The notes below the pieces were generated by a model. That model did not search any database. It was not told where the DNA came from and was given only the letters and a program-made list of their open reading frames with translations. A DNA stretch of 64,000 bases from Massilia sp. BSC265. Its GTDB lineage: Bacteria; Pseudomonadota; Gammaproteobacteria; Burkholderiales; Burkholderiaceae_D. Made by a program: the position numbers and the translations under genes. Below are positions 47,419 through 55,941 of the stretch, in pieces (the stretch's first letter is position 1; every line of letters begins with the position of its first letter). The stretch covers positions 186,001 through 250,000 of the forward strand of contig NZ_JPXI01000031.1 in NCBI RefSeq assembly GCF_000740675.1, read 5' to 3'.

Positions 47419-48111
47419 TCAGGCCAGTTCGGCCGCCTGTACCGCGGCCTGCACCGCAGGATCCATCACGCCGGCCGGCGCCGGCGTCTTTTCCTTGTAT
47501 TCGCACAGGTCCACGATCAGGCAGTTCCAGCACTTCGGCTTGCGCGCCACGCAGGTGTAGCGGCCGTGCAGGATCAGCCAGTGGTGGGCGTCGTGCAGGA
47601 AGTCCTTGGGCACGAACTTGAGCAGCTTCTGCTCGACGATGTCGACGTTCTTGCCCGGTGCGATTTTGGTGCGATTCGAGACCCGGAAGATGTGGGTGTC
47701 GACCGCCATGGTCGGTTCCCCGAAGGCCGTGTTGAGCACCACGTTGGCGGTCTTGCGGCCCACGCCGGGCAGGGCTTCCAGCGCCTCGCGCGAGCGCGGT
47801 ACCTCGCCGCCATGCTGCTCCACCAGGATCCGGCAGGTCGCCATGACATTGGCGGCCTTGGTGTTGTACAGGCCGATGGTCGAGATATAGGACTTGAGTT
47901 CGTCCAGGCCCAGGTCGAGGATTGCCCGCGGCGTGTTCGCCACCGGATAGAGGCGGCGCGTGGCCTTGTTGACGCCGACGTCGGTCGACTGCGCGGACAG
48001 CAGCACCGCGATCAGGAGTTCGAAGGGCGTGGTGAATTCGAGCTCGGTGGTCGGCTTCGGATTGGCCGTGCGAAAGCGCGTGAAAATTTCTAAACGTTTG
48101 GCCGGGTTCAT
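47419..48111 (-). CDS. nth: Endonuclease III (DNA glycosylase/AP lyase)
   Basis: Nth, 230 residues, removes oxidised pyrimidines and cuts abasic sites. The helix-hairpin-helix is EALPGVGRKTANVVLNTAFG, with the catalytic Lys in GRKTANV. The catalytic Asp is in MAVDTHIFRVSNRT. The C-terminal [4Fe-4S] cluster cysteines are in CVARKPKCWNCLIVDLC. A ~25-residue tail after the cluster is longer than in E. coli. It follows the RnfB-like gene on the same strand after 9 bases, a pairing found in many proteobacteria. Confidence 0.96.
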   Translation of the reverse strand: MNPAKRLEIFTRFRTANPKPTTELEFTTPFELLIAVLLSAQSTDVGVNKATRRLYPVANTPRAILDLGLDELKSYISTIGLYNTKAANVMATCRILVEQHGGEVPRSREALEALPGVGRKTANVVLNTAFGEPTMAVDTHIFRVSNRTKIAPGKNVDIVEQKLLKFVPKDFLHDAHHWLILHGRYTCVARKPKCWNCLIVDLCEYKEKTPAPAGVMDPAVQAAVQAAELA

Positions 48112-48120
48112 CAGTTTTGC

Positions 48121-48825
48121 TTACGTTTTGTCTGGCGAATTGCCCGCCGCCTTCAGGCGCGCCCGTTCCATCGCCGCGGCGATGATGGCGCGCTTGCGCT
48201 CCTTCTCCGCCAGTTCTTCCGGCGTATTGGTCACTTCCGCCGTCACGGCGCGCATCTTTTCCAGCGCCTTGGCGGCCAGGCGCGCGTCGTTTTCTTCCCT
48301 CTCGCGGCGCAGGCGCTCGGTGCGGAAGTCATGGCGGCTTCGTGCCGCGTCGGCGGCTTCCTGCGACCATGCGGCCCAGCCGGTTTCGAGCGTGACGGGC
48401 ACCATCGAGATGCAGTCGACCGGGCAGGGCGCCACGCACAGATCGCAGCCGGTGCACAGGCTCGGCAGGATGGTGTGCATCTGCTTGGCCGCGCCCATGA
48501 TGGCGTCCACCGGGCAGGCCTGGATGCACAGCGTGCAGCCGATGCAGAGCGATTCGTCGATGAAGGCGACCGGGCGCGGGCGCTCGATGCCGTTGGCCGG
48601 ATTGAGCGGAATGACCGGACGCCCGGTAACGGCGGACAGGCGGCGCACGCCCTCCATGCCGCCGGGCGGGCACTGGTTGATCTCGGCTTCGCCGCGCGCG
48701 ATCGCTTCCGCATACGGACGGCATGCGGGATAGCCGCACTTCGTGCATTGCGTCTGCGGCAGTGCGTCTTCGATCAGGTCGGCGAGGGTCTTGGTCACGG
48801 TGCGATGAACGGGTAAAAGCGACAT
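48121..48825 (-). CDS. rsxB: RnfB/RsxB-like ferredoxin, soluble form
   Basis: This 234-residue iron-sulfur protein has the RnfB Fe-S domain ([20 protein letters not shown], then EINQCPPGG) and two [4Fe-4S] motifs ([18 protein letters not shown] and [18 protein letters not shown]). It lacks the N-terminal membrane helix of true RnfB, and no other rnf/rsx genes are near. Such isolated soluble RnfB proteins beside nth are common in betaproteobacteria; their electron partner is unclear. The C-terminal ~70 residues are a charged helical region. Confidence 0.9.
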   Translation of the reverse strand: MSLLPVHRTVTKTLADLIEDALPQTQCTKCGYPACRPYAEAIARGEAEINQCPPGGMEGVRRLSAVTGRPVIPLNPANGIERPRPVAFIDESLCIGCTLCIQACPVDAIMGAAKQMHTILPSLCTGCDLCVAPCPVDCISMVPVTLETGWAAWSQEAADAARSRHDFRTERLRREREENDARLAAKALEKMRAVTAEVTNTPEELAEKERKRAIIAAAMERARLKAAGNSPDKT

Positions 48826-48932
48826 TATCCGCCAAAACCGGGGGAGACGCGAAGTTGCCCTGCGTGCTGGAGCGAACAGACTGCCGTGTCCGTGCGTGCT
48901 GTACTGGAGCCTCGACGCTGAACGGAGGTCAC

Positions 48933-49268
48933 ATGAACAAACTCATCGTACCGGTACTCGTTGCCGTGGTGCTGGCCGGTGGCGCCGCGGCCCAGGCGCA
49001 CCAGCGCGGCGAACAGGAAGCGCGTGCGCAGCAGGCGAAGCAGGCCGCCAAGGCCGGCCCTTATCGCAGCGTGGAGTCCAGCGGCCAGCTCAAGCGCGGC
49101 GAGCAGCTGCCGCCACGTTACCGGACCCATCATTTCGTGGTGGAGAACTGGAAGGCGCATCGCCTGACGGAGCCGCCGCCGGGGCACCAGTGGGTGCAGG
49201 CGGGGAGCGATTTTGCGATGGTGGCGATTGCAACCGGGGTGGTGCAGGAGGTGCTGGTGGGGCGGTGA
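48933..49268 (+). CDS. RcnB family periplasmic protein
   Basis: The 111-residue protein starts at ATG 48933 with ACGGAGGT upstream. It has a signal peptide [22 protein letters not shown]. The rest matches the RcnB pattern: [20 protein letters not shown], then [20 protein letters not shown] and [15 protein letters not shown]. In E. coli RcnB influences nickel/cobalt homeostasis, but many RcnB-family proteins have no known metal role. It is monocistronic, with a terminator shared with the convergent phaZ. Confidence 0.88.
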   Translation: MNKLIVPVLVAVVLAGGAAAQAHQRGEQEARAQQAKQAAKAGPYRSVESSGQLKRGEQLPPRYRTHHFVVENWKAHRLTEPPPGHQWVQAGSDFAMVAIATGVVQEVLVGR

Positions 49269-49292
49269 AACGAGACCGCAGCCCCAAACAAG

Positions 49293-49320
49293 AATGCCGG
49301 AGCAAGCTCCGGCATTTTTA
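49293..49320. terminator. Bidirectional terminator between rcnB-like gene and phaZ
   Basis: AATGCCGGAGC (49293-49303) and GCTCCGGCATT (49306-49316) form an 11-base-pair stem with TTTTTA on the plus side. The left flank on the minus reading is TCTTG, so function is strongest for the plus strand. Confidence 0.85.
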
Positions 49321-49326
49321 CGTCAA

Positions 49327-50562
49327 TCAGGCATGCGCCCGGATGAATTCCCCGATCTTCGGGCAGATGATCTCGCGCCAGCGGCGGCCCGAGAAGATGC
49401 CGTAGTGGCCGCACTTGGGCGCCACGAACTCCTGGTGCATCTCCTTCGGGATGCCCGTGCACAGGTCGTGCGCGGCGCGGGTCTGGCCCAGGCCGGAGAT
49501 GTCGTCCAGCTCGCCCTCGACAGTGAACAGCGCCACCGTCTTGATGTCCTGCGGACGCACCAGCTGGCCGCCGACTTCCCAGGTTCCCTTCGGCAGGCGG
49601 TGTTCCTGGAACACGGTCTTGATGGTCTCCAGGTAGTACTCGGCCGGCATGTCGAGGACGGCGTTGTACTCGTCGTAGAACTGGCGGTGCGCTTCGGCCG
49701 AATCGTCGTCGCCGCGCACCAGGTGCTGGTAGAACTCGCGGTGGCTCTGGGCGTGGCGGCCCGGGTTCATCGCGATGAAGCCGGCATGCTGCAGGAAGCC
49801 CGGATAGACCTTGCGGCCGAAGCCCGGGTAGTTGCCCGGCACCGAGTAGATCACGGTGTTCTCGAACCACGAGAACGGTTTCTCGACCGCCAGGTCATTC
49901 ACCGCGGTGGGCGACTTGCGCGGGTCGATCGGGCCGCCCATCATCGTCATGGTCTTCGGCAGCTTGGGATCGTTGTTGGTCGCCATCAGCGAGATCGCCG
50001 CCAGCACCGGCACGGTCGGCTGGCACACCGAGATCACGTGCACGTCCGGGCCGAGGTGGCGGATGAAGTCCTGGACGTAGTAGATGTAGTCGTCAAGGTG
50101 GAACGGACCCTTCGACAGCGGCACCATGCGCGCGTCGATCCAGTCGGTGATGTAGACGTCATGCTCGACCAGCAGGGCGCGCACGGTGTCGCGCAGCAGG
50201 GTGGCATGGTGACCCGACAGGGGCGCGACGACCAGCACCTTCGGCTGCCCGAGCGCGGCAAAATCCTTGTCGCTCAGGTCTTTCTTGAAATGGATGAGCT
50301 TGCAGAACGGCTTTTCGACGGCCGTGCGCTCGATGATGCCGACGTCGGCATCATTGATACGCACGGTCTTGATGCCGAACGCCGGCTTTTCGTAATCCTT
50401 CCCCAGGCGGTACATCAGCTCGTAGCCGGCAGCGATACGCTGCGCGAACGGGGTGTGCGCGAACGGCGAAACGGGGTTGGAGAACAGTTTCGACGACGCA
50501 TCTGCCCACTGCATCAGCGGGGTCAGGAAGGAGCGTTGCATCTCGTGCAGTTGGTAAAGCAT
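49327..50562 (-). CDS. phaZ: Intracellular polyhydroxyalkanoate depolymerase
   Basis: PhaZ, 411 residues, mobilises stored polyhydroxybutyrate. The start at ATG 50562 (MLYQLHEMQRSFLTP) has AAGGAA seven bases upstream. The nucleophile is Cys at about residue 180 in HVISVCQPTVPVLAAIS, the lipase-box variant of the PhaZa1 type. Asp and His follow in EGELDDISGLGQT and APKCGHYGIFSGRRW. No signal peptide is present, consistent with an intracellular enzyme. A -10-like TATAAT (minus strand, 50624-50619) and a perfect palindrome (50591-50604) lie upstream. Confidence 0.95.
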   Translation of the reverse strand: MLYQLHEMQRSFLTPLMQWADASSKLFSNPVSPFAHTPFAQRIAAGYELMYRLGKDYEKPAFGIKTVRINDADVGIIERTAVEKPFCKLIHFKKDLSDKDFAALGQPKVLVVAPLSGHHATLLRDTVRALLVEHDVYITDWIDARMVPLSKGPFHLDDYIYYVQDFIRHLGPDVHVISVCQPTVPVLAAISLMATNNDPKLPKTMTMMGGPIDPRKSPTAVNDLAVEKPFSWFENTVIYSVPGNYPGFGRKVYPGFLQHAGFIAMNPGRHAQSHREFYQHLVRGDDDSAEAHRQFYDEYNAVLDMPAEYYLETIKTVFQEHRLPKGTWEVGGQLVRPQDIKTVALFTVEGELDDISGLGQTRAAHDLCTGIPKEMHQEFVAPKCGHYGIFSGRRWREIICPKIGEFIRAHA

Positions 50563-50590
50563 AAATAATTCCTTCGGGTGGACTAGGCGT

Positions 50591-50604
50591 CGCAATCGAT
50601 TGCG
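50591..50604. promoter_or_regulatory. Perfect palindrome CGCAATCGATTGCG in the phaZ leader
   Basis: The 14-base palindrome lies between a -10-like box (50619-50624, minus strand) and the phaZ start codon at 50562. It could be an operator or form a leader hairpin. No regulator gene is adjacent. Confidence 0.35.
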
Positions 50605-50800
50605 CATGCTCTCAGTCAATTATAGGGGATAGTGATTTACTTGTGGAAACAGTCGTTTTCACTTCCCTTTATTCACAGACCAGTTGTAGCATATTTGTGC
50701 AATACCGCTCGGTGAAGCGGACCACATAAGCAGGTAGGCGCTGTCCGACACGGCTTTTCCGTTGCATCGGACTTACTGAACGCAGACGCGAGCGCCAATG

Positions 50801-50836
50801 AAAAATGCCGCCGAGCTTGCGCCGGGCGGCATTTTT
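50801..50836. terminator. Intrinsic terminator downstream of the ferredoxin-NADP reductase gene
   Basis: AAAAATGCCGCC (50801-50812) pairs with GGCGGCATTTTT (50825-50836) around a 12-base loop. T runs on both sides allow action in either direction. It lies 17 bases past the reductase stop (minus strand). Confidence 0.85.
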
Positions 50837-50852
50837 TACCAGAAGGTAAAAA

Positions 50853-51950
50853 TCAGTCGAAGACCGGGGTCTCGACGCCGAGAATCTTGTGCAGTTTCGG
50901 CGAGGTCGTCGTGTACTGCATGTGGATCTTCTTGTCCGGGAAGATGTACGGCGCGGCGCCGAAGGCAGCCAGCGCGGCTTCGTGGAAGCCCGACAGGATC
51001 AGCTTCTTCTTGCCCGGGTAGGTGTTGATGTCGCCCACGGCGAAGATGCCCGGCACGTTGGTCTCGAACTTCTCGGTGTCCACGACCTTGAGCTGCTTGC
51101 GCTCGATGTCCAGGCCCCATTCGGCAATCGGGCCCAGCTTCGGCGACAGGCCGAAGAACACCAGCAGCATGTCCAGCGGTACGCGGCGGGTGACGCCGTC
51201 GGCGCCGGTGACCTTCACTTCGGTCAGCTTGCCGTCCGCTTCATCGAAGCCGGTGACCTGGCCGATGATCAGCTGCATCTCGTACTCGTCGCACAGGGCC
51301 TTCATCTTGGCCACCGAAGCCGGGGCCGCGCGGAAATCTTCGCGGCGGTGCAGCAGCACGACCGACTCGGCCTTGCTGACGAAGTTCAGGGCCCAGTCCA
51401 GGGCGGAGTCGCCGCCGCCGCAGATGACCAGATTCTTGCCTTCGAACAGCGCCGGATCCTTGACGCGGTAGAACAGCTGGCTGTTCTCGAATTTCTCGAT
51501 GCCGTCGACCTTCATGGTGCGCGCCTGGAACGAGCCGACGCCGGCAGCGATGAAGATGGTCTTGGTGATGAAGCGGGTCCCAAGCGAGGTCTCGACGTTG
51601 AAGCGGTTGTCTTCGCGGCGCTGGACGGTGGTCACTTCCTGGCCCAGGTGGAAGGTCGGCTCGAAGGGCTCGATCTGCTTGAGCAGGTTGTCGGTCAGTT
51701 CCTGGCCGGTGCACACCGGCACGGCCGGGATGTCGTAGATCGGCTTGTCCGGATACAGTTCCACGCACTGGCCGCCGACAGCCGGCAGCGAATCGATGAC
51801 GTGGGCCTTGATTTCGAGGAGGCCGAGTTCGAAGACCTGGAACAGGCCGACCGGACCGGCGCCGATGATCACGGCATCGGCGTCGATCGCGCCGGCGAAC
51901 GAGCTGTTGGGAGCGATGCTGCCCGCTTCGTGGGAGGCACTGATAGTCAT
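50853..51950 (-). CDS. Ferredoxin--NADP+ reductase, thioredoxin reductase-like type
   Basis: This 365-residue flavoprotein belongs to the TrxR-like ferredoxin-NADP reductases. The FAD motif [20 protein letters not shown], the segment [20 protein letters not shown], and the NADPH motif [16 protein letters not shown] are clear. The closing FAD motif is [20 protein letters not shown]. The redox-active CxxC of thioredoxin reductase is absent. The fdxA gene lies 140 bases upstream on the same strand and could supply its ferredoxin partner. A terminator follows. Confidence 0.93.
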   Translation of the reverse strand: MTISASHEAGSIAPNSSFAGAIDADAVIIGAGPVGLFQVFELGLLEIKAHVIDSLPAVGGQCVELYPDKPIYDIPAVPVCTGQELTDNLLKQIEPFEPTFHLGQEVTTVQRREDNRFNVETSLGTRFITKTIFIAAGVGSFQARTMKVDGIEKFENSQLFYRVKDPALFEGKNLVICGGGDSALDWALNFVSKAESVVLLHRREDFRAAPASVAKMKALCDEYEMQLIIGQVTGFDEADGKLTEVKVTGADGVTRRVPLDMLLVFFGLSPKLGPIAEWGLDIERKQLKVVDTEKFETNVPGIFAVGDINTYPGKKKLILSGFHEAALAAFGAAPYIFPDKKIHMQYTTTSPKLHKILGVETPVFD

Positions 51951-52090
51951 GCGCTTAAACTTTCTGTGAATTATGGCTGTAGATGCGTGGCTGTAGACGC
52001 GTGGGTGTGGATGAGACGATGGCCGCTAGTGTGCCATGATTGACGAACCTGCGCAGAAGGCGACCCCGGGCGGGGCCGCCCTTGTCGCGG

Positions 52091-52414
52091 TCAGCGGGCG
52101 AGCTGGTCCAGCTTGTCTTTGACGTCTTTCCACTCTTCGGCGTCGGGGAGCGCCGGCTTGGTCTTGGTGATCGATGGCCAGAAGCGCGCGAGATCCGCGT
52201 TCAGCTTGATGAACTGCTGCTGGTCGGACGGCACGTCTTCTTCCGCATAGATCGCGTTCACCGGGCACTCGGCCACGCAGACGGCGCAGTCGATGCATTC
52301 GTCAGGGTCGATGGCGAGGAAATTCGGGCCTTCCCGGAAACAATCTACCGGGCATACATCGACGCAGTCGGTGTAGCGACAACGGATGCACGATTCGGTG
52401 ACAACGTGGGTCAT
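52091..52414 (-). CDS. fdxA: Seven-iron ferredoxin FdxA
   Basis: FdxA, 107 residues, carries a [3Fe-4S] and a [4Fe-4S] cluster. The N-terminal pattern is [20 protein letters not shown] with PVDCF, and the second is [20 protein letters not shown]. The C-terminal half is an extension typical of the Azotobacter FdI/FdxA type. A good promoter lies at 52488-52516. It may be read together with the ferredoxin-NADP reductase gene downstream. Confidence 0.96.
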   Translation of the reverse strand: MTHVVTESCIRCRYTDCVDVCPVDCFREGPNFLAIDPDECIDCAVCVAECPVNAIYAEEDVPSDQQQFIKLNADLARFWPSITKTKPALPDAEEWKDVKDKLDQLAR

Positions 52415-52487
52415 AACAGTCCTATTAGTTGTTGAAGTGTCGCGGCACCGGGCGCTGCGTGGGCCGGCGGGACTTGCAAAGCACTGT

Positions 52488-52516
52488 ATTTTAGGGCAAT
52501 TCGGGTTTTCCTACAA
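52488..52516 (-). promoter_or_regulatory. Sigma-70 promoter of fdxA
   Basis: On the minus strand TTGTAG (52516-52511) and TAAAAT (52493-52488) are separated by 17 bases. The -10 box is about 75 bases before the fdxA ATG. An AT-rich upstream stretch (ATATATA near 52535) may act as an UP element. Confidence 0.7.
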
Positions 52517-52617
52517 ATCAGGCTTATACACAATATATATAAGCAAATGTGGACCGCGATGGCGTGCCGCGGCGGCCATCCACGGTCCGGACTTGCTCTT
52601 TGCCGCACACGTAACGC

Positions 52618-52893
52618 TCATGCGCTGGTCCTGAGCCGGTCGAGCAGGGCCTGCCAGTCGCCGCCGCTGCCGTCCTCGCGCAGGAATACGGTATGGCAGC
52701 GCGGGCCGTCCTCGACCGTGATCTCCCAGCGCGGCAGGTCGGCCCCGAGCGGGCAGCTGGGCGATGCCGAGAAGAAGTCGAGCCGTTGCAGGAGATCCTC
52801 GAAATCGCCGCCGCCGGGGTGGGCGGCGGTGTCGAGGTCGTAGGCTTCGGCCAGCCCGGCGAAACCGCCGCAGGCGCGGGCGCTGATTTTCAT
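52618..52893 (-). CDS. Emfourin-like protease inhibitor
   Basis: The 91-residue protein starts MKISARACGGFAGLAEAYDL and has the emfourin pattern: a short N-terminal strand with GGFAG, an acidic helix (DFEDLLQRLDFF) and a strand segment WEITVEDGPRCHTVFLREDG. Emfourin is the specific inhibitor of protealysin, an M4 metallopeptidase. The gene lies 7 bases downstream of a protealysin-like peptidase gene, the same order as in Serratia. It would hold the intracellular protease inactive. The family call rests on both similarity and context. Confidence 0.82.
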   Translation of the reverse strand: MKISARACGGFAGLAEAYDLDTAAHPGGGDFEDLLQRLDFFSASPSCPLGADLPRWEITVEDGPRCHTVFLREDGSGGDWQALLDRLRTSA

Positions 52894-52900
52894 GTGGATT

Positions 52901-54403
52901 TCATGTGGACACCGGCACGACGCGCGCGTCAGGCACGACGCATTCGCCGATCCGGCCGTTGGATGCGCACCAGCGCGCCAGCGCCTGGGCTTCGCTGTCG
53001 AGTACCCGGTCCACCCGGTAGTATTCGGGCAGGTTCATGGTGCCGCAGCAGGAACGGCGGTCCTGGCGCGCGCCCGGCTTGTCGCAGACCTTCGGCACCA
53101 GCGGTCCGCACGCCAGTTGGCCCATGGCGGCCGGTCCGGAGAGCTCCTGCGGCTGCTCGACCACGTCACGGCGCGCGAACTGGTTGCGGATGAAGCCCGC
53201 GTAGGCGGCCGGCTTGCCGTCTTCCTGCACGATGCGCAGCATCCCGTTGACCACGTCGACGTAGGTCGCGGCGCGGTCGGGCGCGGCGATCAGGGCGCGC
53301 AGCAGCAACCCGCGCAGGTAGGCCGCCACCCGGTGCAGCACCGCTGCGCAGTCGTCGTAAACGGGGTTGCGCTCGTAGGCGAACATGTCGGCCAGCACGT
53401 CGTACATGGCGCCGGTGAACACCTGCGAGATCGCGTGCACCTGGGTGCCGGCCTGCGCCAGCGTCAGGTCGTTGTCGGCATTGCGCAGGCCGGTGGTGCC
53501 GCCCAGCGCCGTGCCGAACTGCTCGGCGATGTCGGAGAGATAAGTCTTGTCGTGCAGGTGGGCCTTGGTCTGGGCCACCACCGCTTCGCACTGGTCGAGT
53601 TGGGACAGGGCCAGGAAGATCGCGGTGAGGTCGCCGAAGGCTTCGTGCAGGCCGCCGGTCTGGGGCGGGGCGTCGGCCAGCAGCCATTGCGGCTTGATGC
53701 CGTCGAGCACCGCGTGCGCCGTCTCGTGGGCCACGATGTCGAAGGAGCGACAGGTGTACACGCGCGCAGCCTCGCCTCCTTCAACCCCGTTGGGAATGAA
53801 ATCGCCGAACTTCAGGCAGCCCTGGGTGCGGCTGTAGAAGGCGTTCATCACGTTCGGCAGGCCATAGGGGTAGACCGCCAGCGGACGCGTGTCCAGGCTG
53901 GTGTTCCACTGCCAGGGCAGGGGCATGTCGAGGCCGGCGGCGAGCAGGGAGCGCTGGTACATGGTCAGCGTCTGGCGCACCACGGCAAAAGTGTGCACCG
54001 CGTCGAACTGCGGGGTGTCGGGCTGGGTGACGAAGTCGCCGAGGGCATTCGGCTCGACCGGGTCGATGCCGGGCGCGCCCGGGGCGATGCGGGCGTCGCG
54101 CGGGCCGGCCAGCACCGGGCCGGGCAGGTAAGCGCGGCGGGTGCCGATCTCGCCCACCGACGGGTCCTGCTTCCACATCAGGACGCGGGCGCCGAAGGCA
54201 TGGGGCAGCGCCGGCGCTTCGAGTGGTTCTTCCTCGGGCCCGGATTCCATCGTCGGGTCGCCGGATGGCTCGGCGGGCTGCTCGAGCAGCTTGGCGAGAC
54301 GGTGCTGCTGCTGGTAGGGGGCGCTGGGCGTAGGGATGAAGCGGACCGGCGGCTGGTCACGAGACGTGTCCAGTTCGTCCGGCAAGAGGGCACCTGATTC
54401 CAT
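52901..54403 (-). CDS. Protealysin-like M4 metallopeptidase without signal peptide
   Basis: This 500-residue peptidase starts at ATG 54403 with AAGGAG five bases upstream. It has the thermolysin zinc motif HETAH in SFDIVAHETAHAVLDGIKPQ (about residue 225) and the third ligand Glu in GLHEAFGDLTAIFLAL. The N-terminal ~100 residues (VRFIPTPSAPYQQQHRLAK and acidic linker) have no signal peptide. Protealysin-like enzymes similarly lack a secretion signal and carry a short propeptide. The protein is longer than typical protealysins, with a ~150-residue C-terminal part containing two Cys-rich spots (CGPLVPKVCDKPGA, RRSCCGTMNLPEYY). The emfourin gene follows. Confidence 0.85.
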   Translation of the reverse strand: MESGALLPDELDTSRDQPPVRFIPTPSAPYQQQHRLAKLLEQPAEPSGDPTMESGPEEEPLEAPALPHAFGARVLMWKQDPSVGEIGTRRAYLPGPVLAGPRDARIAPGAPGIDPVEPNALGDFVTQPDTPQFDAVHTFAVVRQTLTMYQRSLLAAGLDMPLPWQWNTSLDTRPLAVYPYGLPNVMNAFYSRTQGCLKFGDFIPNGVEGGEAARVYTCRSFDIVAHETAHAVLDGIKPQWLLADAPPQTGGLHEAFGDLTAIFLALSQLDQCEAVVAQTKAHLHDKTYLSDIAEQFGTALGGTTGLRNADNDLTLAQAGTQVHAISQVFTGAMYDVLADMFAYERNPVYDDCAAVLHRVAAYLRGLLLRALIAAPDRAATYVDVVNGMLRIVQEDGKPAAYAGFIRNQFARRDVVEQPQELSGPAAMGQLACGPLVPKVCDKPGARQDRRSCCGTMNLPEYYRVDRVLDSEAQALARWCASNGRIGECVVPDARVVPVST

Positions 54404-54595
54404 GACGGCTCCTTGCGAATTGTCGGGCGGCATTCCAATGGTCGCGCGCCGGGCGGCGCAGGCATTGAGAGGAATCAATTGATTTGGATCGAGACCCGAA
54501 ACGCTCACAAGACTGGCCGACTCTGCCGTCTGCTGGCATCATGGCGGACTTTTCTTGCAACCGTGCATAACTACACAGAAGAAGGATTGCCCAGC

Positions 54596-54877
54596 ATGTC
54601 GGAAATTAGCATCGTCCAGGAACACAACCTGAGCCCCCAACAGGCGCGCGAGGCCGCCCAGCAGGTGGCGCAGCGGATCGCGGCCGAGTATGGCCTGGCG
54701 TGCCAGTGGGACGGCGACGTGCTGCGCTTCGAGCGCAGCGGCGTGGAGGGCGCGCTCAGCCTGGAAGGCCAGCGCGCGGCCATGCGGATCCGCCTGGGAT
54801 TCTTCATGGGCGCATTCGCCCCGGCCATCGAGGCCAAGGTGACGGAAAAGATGCGCAAGGTGTTCGTGACCGCCTGA
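54596..54877 (+). CDS. Polyhydroxyalkanoic acid system family protein
   Basis: A 93-residue protein starts at ATG 54596. It begins MSEISIVQEHNLSPQQAREA and continues VAQRIAAEYGLACQWDGDVL, GVEGALSLEGQRAAMRIRLG and PAIEAKVTEKMRKVF. This matches the PHA_gran_rgn family, small proteins linked to PHA granules in beta- and gammaproteobacteria; the molecular function is not settled. It is monocistronic and convergent with the acyl-CoA-binding protein gene. Confidence 0.85.
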   Translation: MSEISIVQEHNLSPQQAREAAQQVAQRIAAEYGLACQWDGDVLRFERSGVEGALSLEGQRAAMRIRLGFFMGAFAPAIEAKVTEKMRKVFVTA

Positions 54878-54936
54878 TTTCAGGCAGGGCCCGGGCACTG
54901 CCCGGGCGCCGCCACGGGGTGGCCGGGAGGGCCGGA

Positions 54937-55191
54937 TCAGCCCTTGAGTTCTTCGATCAGGTCGATGTACTGCTGCATCGCGTCTTCCTGCGAGGTGCCC
55001 TTGAGGGCGGCCCAGGCGTCGTACTTGGCGCGGTTGACGAAATCGGTCATGCCCGGGCGCTCGCCGGTGACGTCGCCGCTCGATCCCTGCTTGTACAGCG
55101 CGTAGATCTTCAGCAAGGTCATGTTGTCCGGGCGTTCCGGCAGATTCTTGGATTCGGCCTGGGCCTGGGCGAACTGTTCCTGCAAGCTCAT
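54937..55191 (-). CDS. Acyl-CoA-binding protein
   Basis: The 84-residue protein fits the four-helix ACBP family: LQEQFAQAQAESKNLPERPD, then NMTLLKIYALYKQGSSGDVT (ligand Tyr/Lys region), GERPGMTDFVNRAKYDAWAA and LKGTSQEDAMQQYIDLIEEL. It binds medium and long chain acyl-CoA esters in the cytoplasm. Bacterial ACBPs are frequent in Burkholderiales. GGAGTATTC lies before the ATG. A GC-rich palindrome near 54885-54907 separates it from the PHA-system gene. Confidence 0.94.
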   Translation of the reverse strand: MSLQEQFAQAQAESKNLPERPDNMTLLKIYALYKQGSSGDVTGERPGMTDFVNRAKYDAWAALKGTSQEDAMQQYIDLIEELKG

Positions 55192-55308
55192 GAATACTCC
55201 TGTGTTGGTTGCGTTGGCAATGTGGAAATGCAGGAGAGGATCTTAGCGCAGGAGGGGCGTGTCCACTGCCAAACCGAGCGAACTTTAGAGGGGATGCTCA
55301 AGGGGGGG

Positions 55309-55430
55309 AGGGTGGTCGGCTTCGCCGACCGCGCGTTCAAGCGGCACGCGTATGGACGATGTGCTTGATCGCACCGTGTAGTTGAATGCGCGCACGGCAA
55401 AGCGTGATCTGGTCCACCGGACCAGATCAC
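55309..55430. repeat. Composite REP-like element (REP arm plus GATCTRGTCC palindrome)
   Basis: AGGGTGGTCGGC, loop TTC, GCCGACC and GCGCGTTCAA (55309-55340) are identical to the arm at 15434 onward except for the loop. A TTGAATGCGCGC at about 55382 is the inverted counterpart. At 55404-55430 GTGATCTGGTCC and GGACCAGATCAC form a perfect 12-base-pair palindrome related to that at 46935. It occupies most of the 250-base gap between the ACBP and FKBP genes. Confidence 0.75.
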
Positions 55431-55443
55431 GTCTACGCGTTGC

Positions 55444-55800
55444 TTAGACCGCCAGCAGTTCGACGTCGAAGATCAGCGTCGCGTTCGGCGGAATCACGCC
55501 GCCGGCGCCGCGTGCGCCGTAGCCCAGGCTGGCCGGGATGGTCAGGCGGCGCTGGCCGCCGACCTTCATGCCCTGCACGCCTTCATCCCAGCCGCGGATC
55601 ACGTGGCCGGCGCCCAGCGCGAACTGGAACGGGTCGTTGCGGTCCTTGCTCGAATCGAACTTGGCGCCCTGGCTGCCGTCGTCGTTGCGCAGCCAGCCGG
55701 TGTAGTGGACGGTGACGTGCTGGCCGGCTTTGGCCTCGGCGCCGCTGCCGGCGACGGTGTCTTCGTATTGCAGGCCGGAATCAGTGGTAATGGTGGACAT
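55444..55800 (-). CDS. FKBP-type peptidyl-prolyl isomerase
   Basis: This 118-residue single-domain FKBP begins TITTDSGLQYEDTVAGSGAE and has the active-site segments VTVHYTGWLRND, FDSSKDRNDPFQFALGAGHV, IRGWDEGVQGMKVGGQRRL and YGARGAGGVIPPNATLIFDV. It catalyses prolyl cis-trans isomerisation; no signal peptide is present, so it is cytoplasmic. It is monocistronic; the repeat element lies downstream of its stop. Confidence 0.96.
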   Translation of the reverse strand: MSTITTDSGLQYEDTVAGSGAEAKAGQHVTVHYTGWLRNDDGSQGAKFDSSKDRNDPFQFALGAGHVIRGWDEGVQGMKVGGQRRLTIPASLGYGARGAGGVIPPNATLIFDVELLAV

Positions 55801-55941
55801 GGTTTTCCCTGTTGTTCAAGTTGAACGGCGATTGTAGTGCATCGGTCCTGGTCGCGCCAATGCGCCTGCCTGCCGGCCAGGCGGCCTTGTGCGCGCATCT
55901 GGGTACAATGGCAATATCGGAATCGGGAACAAGGAGCTGCA

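Noticed and set aside
54885..54907. GC-rich palindrome GCCCGGGC-ACT-GCCCGGGC as terminator
   Set aside because: The hairpin is stable, but there is no T run on either side, so Rho-independent termination is not supported.
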